Positions 61,993 to 64,000 of a stretch of 64,000 bases of DNA are shown piece after piece (within the stretch, counting starts at the first letter, position 1; each line of letters starts with the position of its first letter). The position numbers were made by a program, and so were the translations under genes. The DNA lies in NCBI GenBank assembly GCA_021203545.1, contig JAJQAZ010000003.1, forward strand, positions 62,001-126,000. Reading direction: 5' to 3'. The stretch is from Tannerellaceae bacterium. GTDB taxonomy: Bacteria > Bacteroidota > Bacteroidia > Bacteroidales > Tannerellaceae. The notes beneath the pieces are model-generated. The model had not been told where the DNA came from. It saw only the letters and a list, made by a program, of their open reading frames with translations, and did no database searches.

Positions 61993-64000
61993 ATGCAAGC
62001 TATTGTAAAAAAATGGGGCGCCCATGTAGGTGCTATATTGATATTTCTGGCACTGACGGTTGTCTATTTTTCGCCTGCTATTCTGGACAGCAAGGTGATG
62101 CGACAAAGCGATATGGATAAGGTGGCCGGTATGGGGGCAAGCCAGATGAAACAATATCAGGAAACAGCCGCATCCGGAGACTGGAATGTCTGGTCGGATG
62201 CCATGTTTGGGGGAATGCCCTATATTGTGGAATATGGCGACCCTGCTCCTTCCCTACCCAAACTGGAATTGATTGAGAAGCCTGTTAAGGGAATCAGTTA
62301 CCTGTATGGAGGAATGGTTTTTGCCGGTTTGGTTTGCTTTTATATCCTGATGTGTGTGTTAGGTGTGAACTGGTGGCTGGCAGTTGCCGGAGCCATTGCC
62401 TTTGGGTTTGCCTCTTATAACCTGATCATTATAGAAGCCGGACATATTACCAAGGCCTATGTAATTGCCTATATGCCTTTAACGCTCGCAGGTATGGCCC
62501 TGTTGTTCAGGAACCGGTATCTGTGGGGAGCCCTACTCTTCCTGCTTGGAGTGGCTCTGTCTATCAGTAACGGACACATACAGATTACTTATTATCTTGT
62601 ACTGCTGTGTTTGTTTATCTATGCCGGCTACCTGGTGATGAAGGTAAAAGAGAAGAATTTTAAAGAGCTGGGGCTTGTAACCGGTATTATGGCCGTTGCG
62701 GTACTATTGGCTATTCTGCCCAATGCACAGAAAATGTATGCCGATTGGGATTTGGGTAAACATTCCACCCGTGGGCCAACCGAGTTAACAACTACGACTG
62801 CGGAAGGTGAAAAAATTTCATCCGGTCTTGACAGGGATTATGCTTTCCAGTGGAGTTATGGCCGGACTGAATTGCTGACGCTGCTGATTCCCAATGCGTA
62901 CGGTGGAGGGTCGATAGGAACTGTAGACGGTAATTCCGAACTGGCTATCCAGATGAGAAATCAGGGATACCAGTCAGGGAAAGAAATCCAGACTTATACC
63001 TACTGGGGAGATAAACCGGGTACTTCAGGGCCTGTTTACATAGGAGCCATTATTTGCTTCCTGTTTGTATTTGGTATGTTTGTGATAAGAAGTTCGATGA
63101 AATGGTGGCTATTTGCTGGATCGGTTTTTCTTGTAATCCTGGCATTAGGCCGGAACCTGGCCTTTATCAACGATTTTATTTTCCACTACCTGCCCCTCTA
63201 TAATAAGTTCCGTACAGTGGAAATGGCACTGGTTATTCCCGGGTTAGCCTTCCCGCTGATCACTATCTGGGGAGTGAACGACCTGTTCAGGGAAAAAGTA
63301 GATGATAAAACGTTTAAGAAGGGTTGGATGGGAGCACTGGCTATTACCGGAGGGCTTTGCCTGATTGTATGGTTGATGCCACGTATGCTATTGGATTTTC
63401 AGTCTGCGTATGATGCCTACAGGGGATTACCGGACTGGTATATTTCGGCACTGGCACTGGACCGTGCCTCCCTGGCCTCGGCTGATGCTTTCCGGTCGCT
63501 GGTGTTTATCCTGCTAAGTGCCGCCCTATTGTTCGTATTCTTCAAATCAAAGAACAGGGCCAAACTGTTGCCTTATATCGGGGCCGGATTGTTGATACTG
63601 ATTCTTGCGGACCTGTGGGGTATAGATAAACGGTATGTAAACGACGGCAGTTTTGACAGACGGAAACCGGAGGAGTTATATCAACCCACTGTAGCCGACC
63701 AGGAGATATTAAAAGATAAAGATTCTTACCGGGTATTGACACTAAATAATCCTTTCCAGGAAACAGATGTTTCTTATTTTCACCATTCAGTGGGGGGCTA
63801 TCATGCGGCTAAACTGAGAAGATACCAGGAGTTGATAGATCACCGCCTGTTTAAGGAGCTTAACGGAATTACGGCCGGTTTACAAAATGCACAAAGCATA
63901 GAGGATTTGTATAGTGCATTGGCCGCTTCGCCGTCGCTAAATATGTTGAATACCCGTTATATCATCTACAATCCGGAATATCCGCCTATCACTAATCCGT
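61993..64000 (+). CDS. YfhO-family polytopic membrane protein (3' end beyond the window)
   Basis: 669 codons are open from ATG 61993 to the window edge without a stop. The start MQAIVKKWGAHVGAILIFLALTVVYFSPAILDSK and then QSDMDKVAGMGASQMKQYQE, WNVWSDAMFGGMPYIVEYG match Bacteroidetes YfhO proteins. Many membrane helices follow, with a periplasmic insert (TRGPTELTTTTAEGEKIS) and a soluble part near the edge (VADQEILKDKDSYRVLTLNN). YfhO-like proteins are linked to glycosylation of lipoteichoic acid or other surface polymers in other bacteria. It sits 19 bp after the GT2 gene, in the same cluster. Confidence 0.9.
   Translation, partial: MQAIVKKWGAHVGAILIFLALTVVYFSPAILDSKVMRQSDMDKVAGMGASQMKQYQETAASGDWNVWSDAMFGGMPYIVEYGDPAPSLPKLELIEKPVKGISYLYGGMVFAGLVCFYILMCVLGVNWWLAVAGAIAFGFASYNLIIIEAGHITKAYVIAYMPLTLAGMALLFRNRYLWGALLFLLGVALSISNGHIQITYYLVLLCLFIYAGYLVMKVKEKNFKELGLVTGIMAVAVLLAILPNAQKMYADWDLGKHSTRGPTELTTTTAEGEKISSGLDRDYAFQWSYGRTELLTLLIPNAYGGGSIGTVDGNSELAIQMRNQGYQSGKEIQTYTYWGDKPGTSGPVYIGAIICFLFVFGMFVIRSSMKWWLFAGSVFLVILALGRNLAFINDFIFHYLPLYNKFRTVEMALVIPGLAFPLITIWGVNDLFREKVDDKTFKKGWMGALAITGGLCLIVWLMPRMLLDFQSAYDAYRGLPDWYISALALDRASLASADAFRSLVFILLSAALLFVFFKSKNRAKLLPYIGAGLLILILADLWGIDKRYVNDGSFDRRKPEELYQPTVADQEILKDKDSYRVLTLNNPFQETDVSYFHHSVGGYHAAKLRRYQELIDHRLFKELNGITAGLQNAQSIEDLYSALAASPSLNMLNTRYIIYNPEYPPITNP

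Overview
The window is a chromosomal segment of a Bacteroidota bacterium, most likely order Bacteroidales near Parabacteroides/Dysgonomonas/Tannerella (level inferred from gene content, not from a marker tree). The evidence is a SusC/SusD pair with an ECF sigma/FecR module, DUF4954, DUF2851, WbqC and PspC-PadR genes, class I fumarase, and recurrent TAnnTTTG -7 promoter boxes.

Layout. 1-4.9 kb: a two-component pair, an FtsX-type ABC permease, an exported protein and an SDR oxidoreductase. 5-18.3 kb: housekeeping genes (DUF4954 acyltransferase-like protein, hflX, sirtuin, purN, acpP-fabF-rnc, pfkA, GH3-like enzyme, PAP2 phosphatase, cysS, thioesterase). 18.4-32.6 kb: envelope genes (DUF3108, Ig-like lipoprotein, DUF2851, dapB-lepB-lepB paralogue-wbqC, a porin), a stand-alone GH127 beta-L-arabinofuranosidase, a pentapeptide protein, and padR-pspC. 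32.7-37.5 kb: HIT-greA, a thioredoxin-fold lipoprotein, pnp. 37.5-39.3 kb: an AT-rich island bounded by imperfect 24-25 bp direct repeats, with an IS transposase remnant and a lipoprotein/membrane-protein pair. 39.3-45.9 kb: glycosyltransferase, fumarase, a strongly codon-biased TPR lipoprotein and an unrecognised exported protein. 46-56.9 kb: a polysaccharide utilisation locus (sigma, FecR, SusC, SusD, two GH127), probably for L-arabinofuranose-containing glycans. 57.1-64 kb: a surface-polysaccharide cluster (flippase, CDP-glycerol transferase-like, GT4, GT2, YfhO), running off the window.

Main discovery. The second GH127 gene of the utilisation locus contains a CRISPR-shaped array inside its coding sequence (55337-55570): four identical 36-bp repeats separated by three unrelated spacers of exactly 30 bp. 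The repeat is the gene's own sequence (encoding LELGEILHQQT). Removing 198 bp restores the protein seen in the intact paralogue at 27958-30000. This is the footprint expected if a CRISPR integrase inserted spacers off target and founded a new array in a protein gene. No cas gene lies in the window.

Other points. A signal peptidase paralogue has lost both catalytic residues. pfkA and a pentapeptide gene each carry one in-frame TGA. About ten one-base length changes, mostly in homopolymers, break otherwise normal genes and may be sequencing errors. A family of palindromic REP/MITE-like repeats occupies several gene-free gaps.
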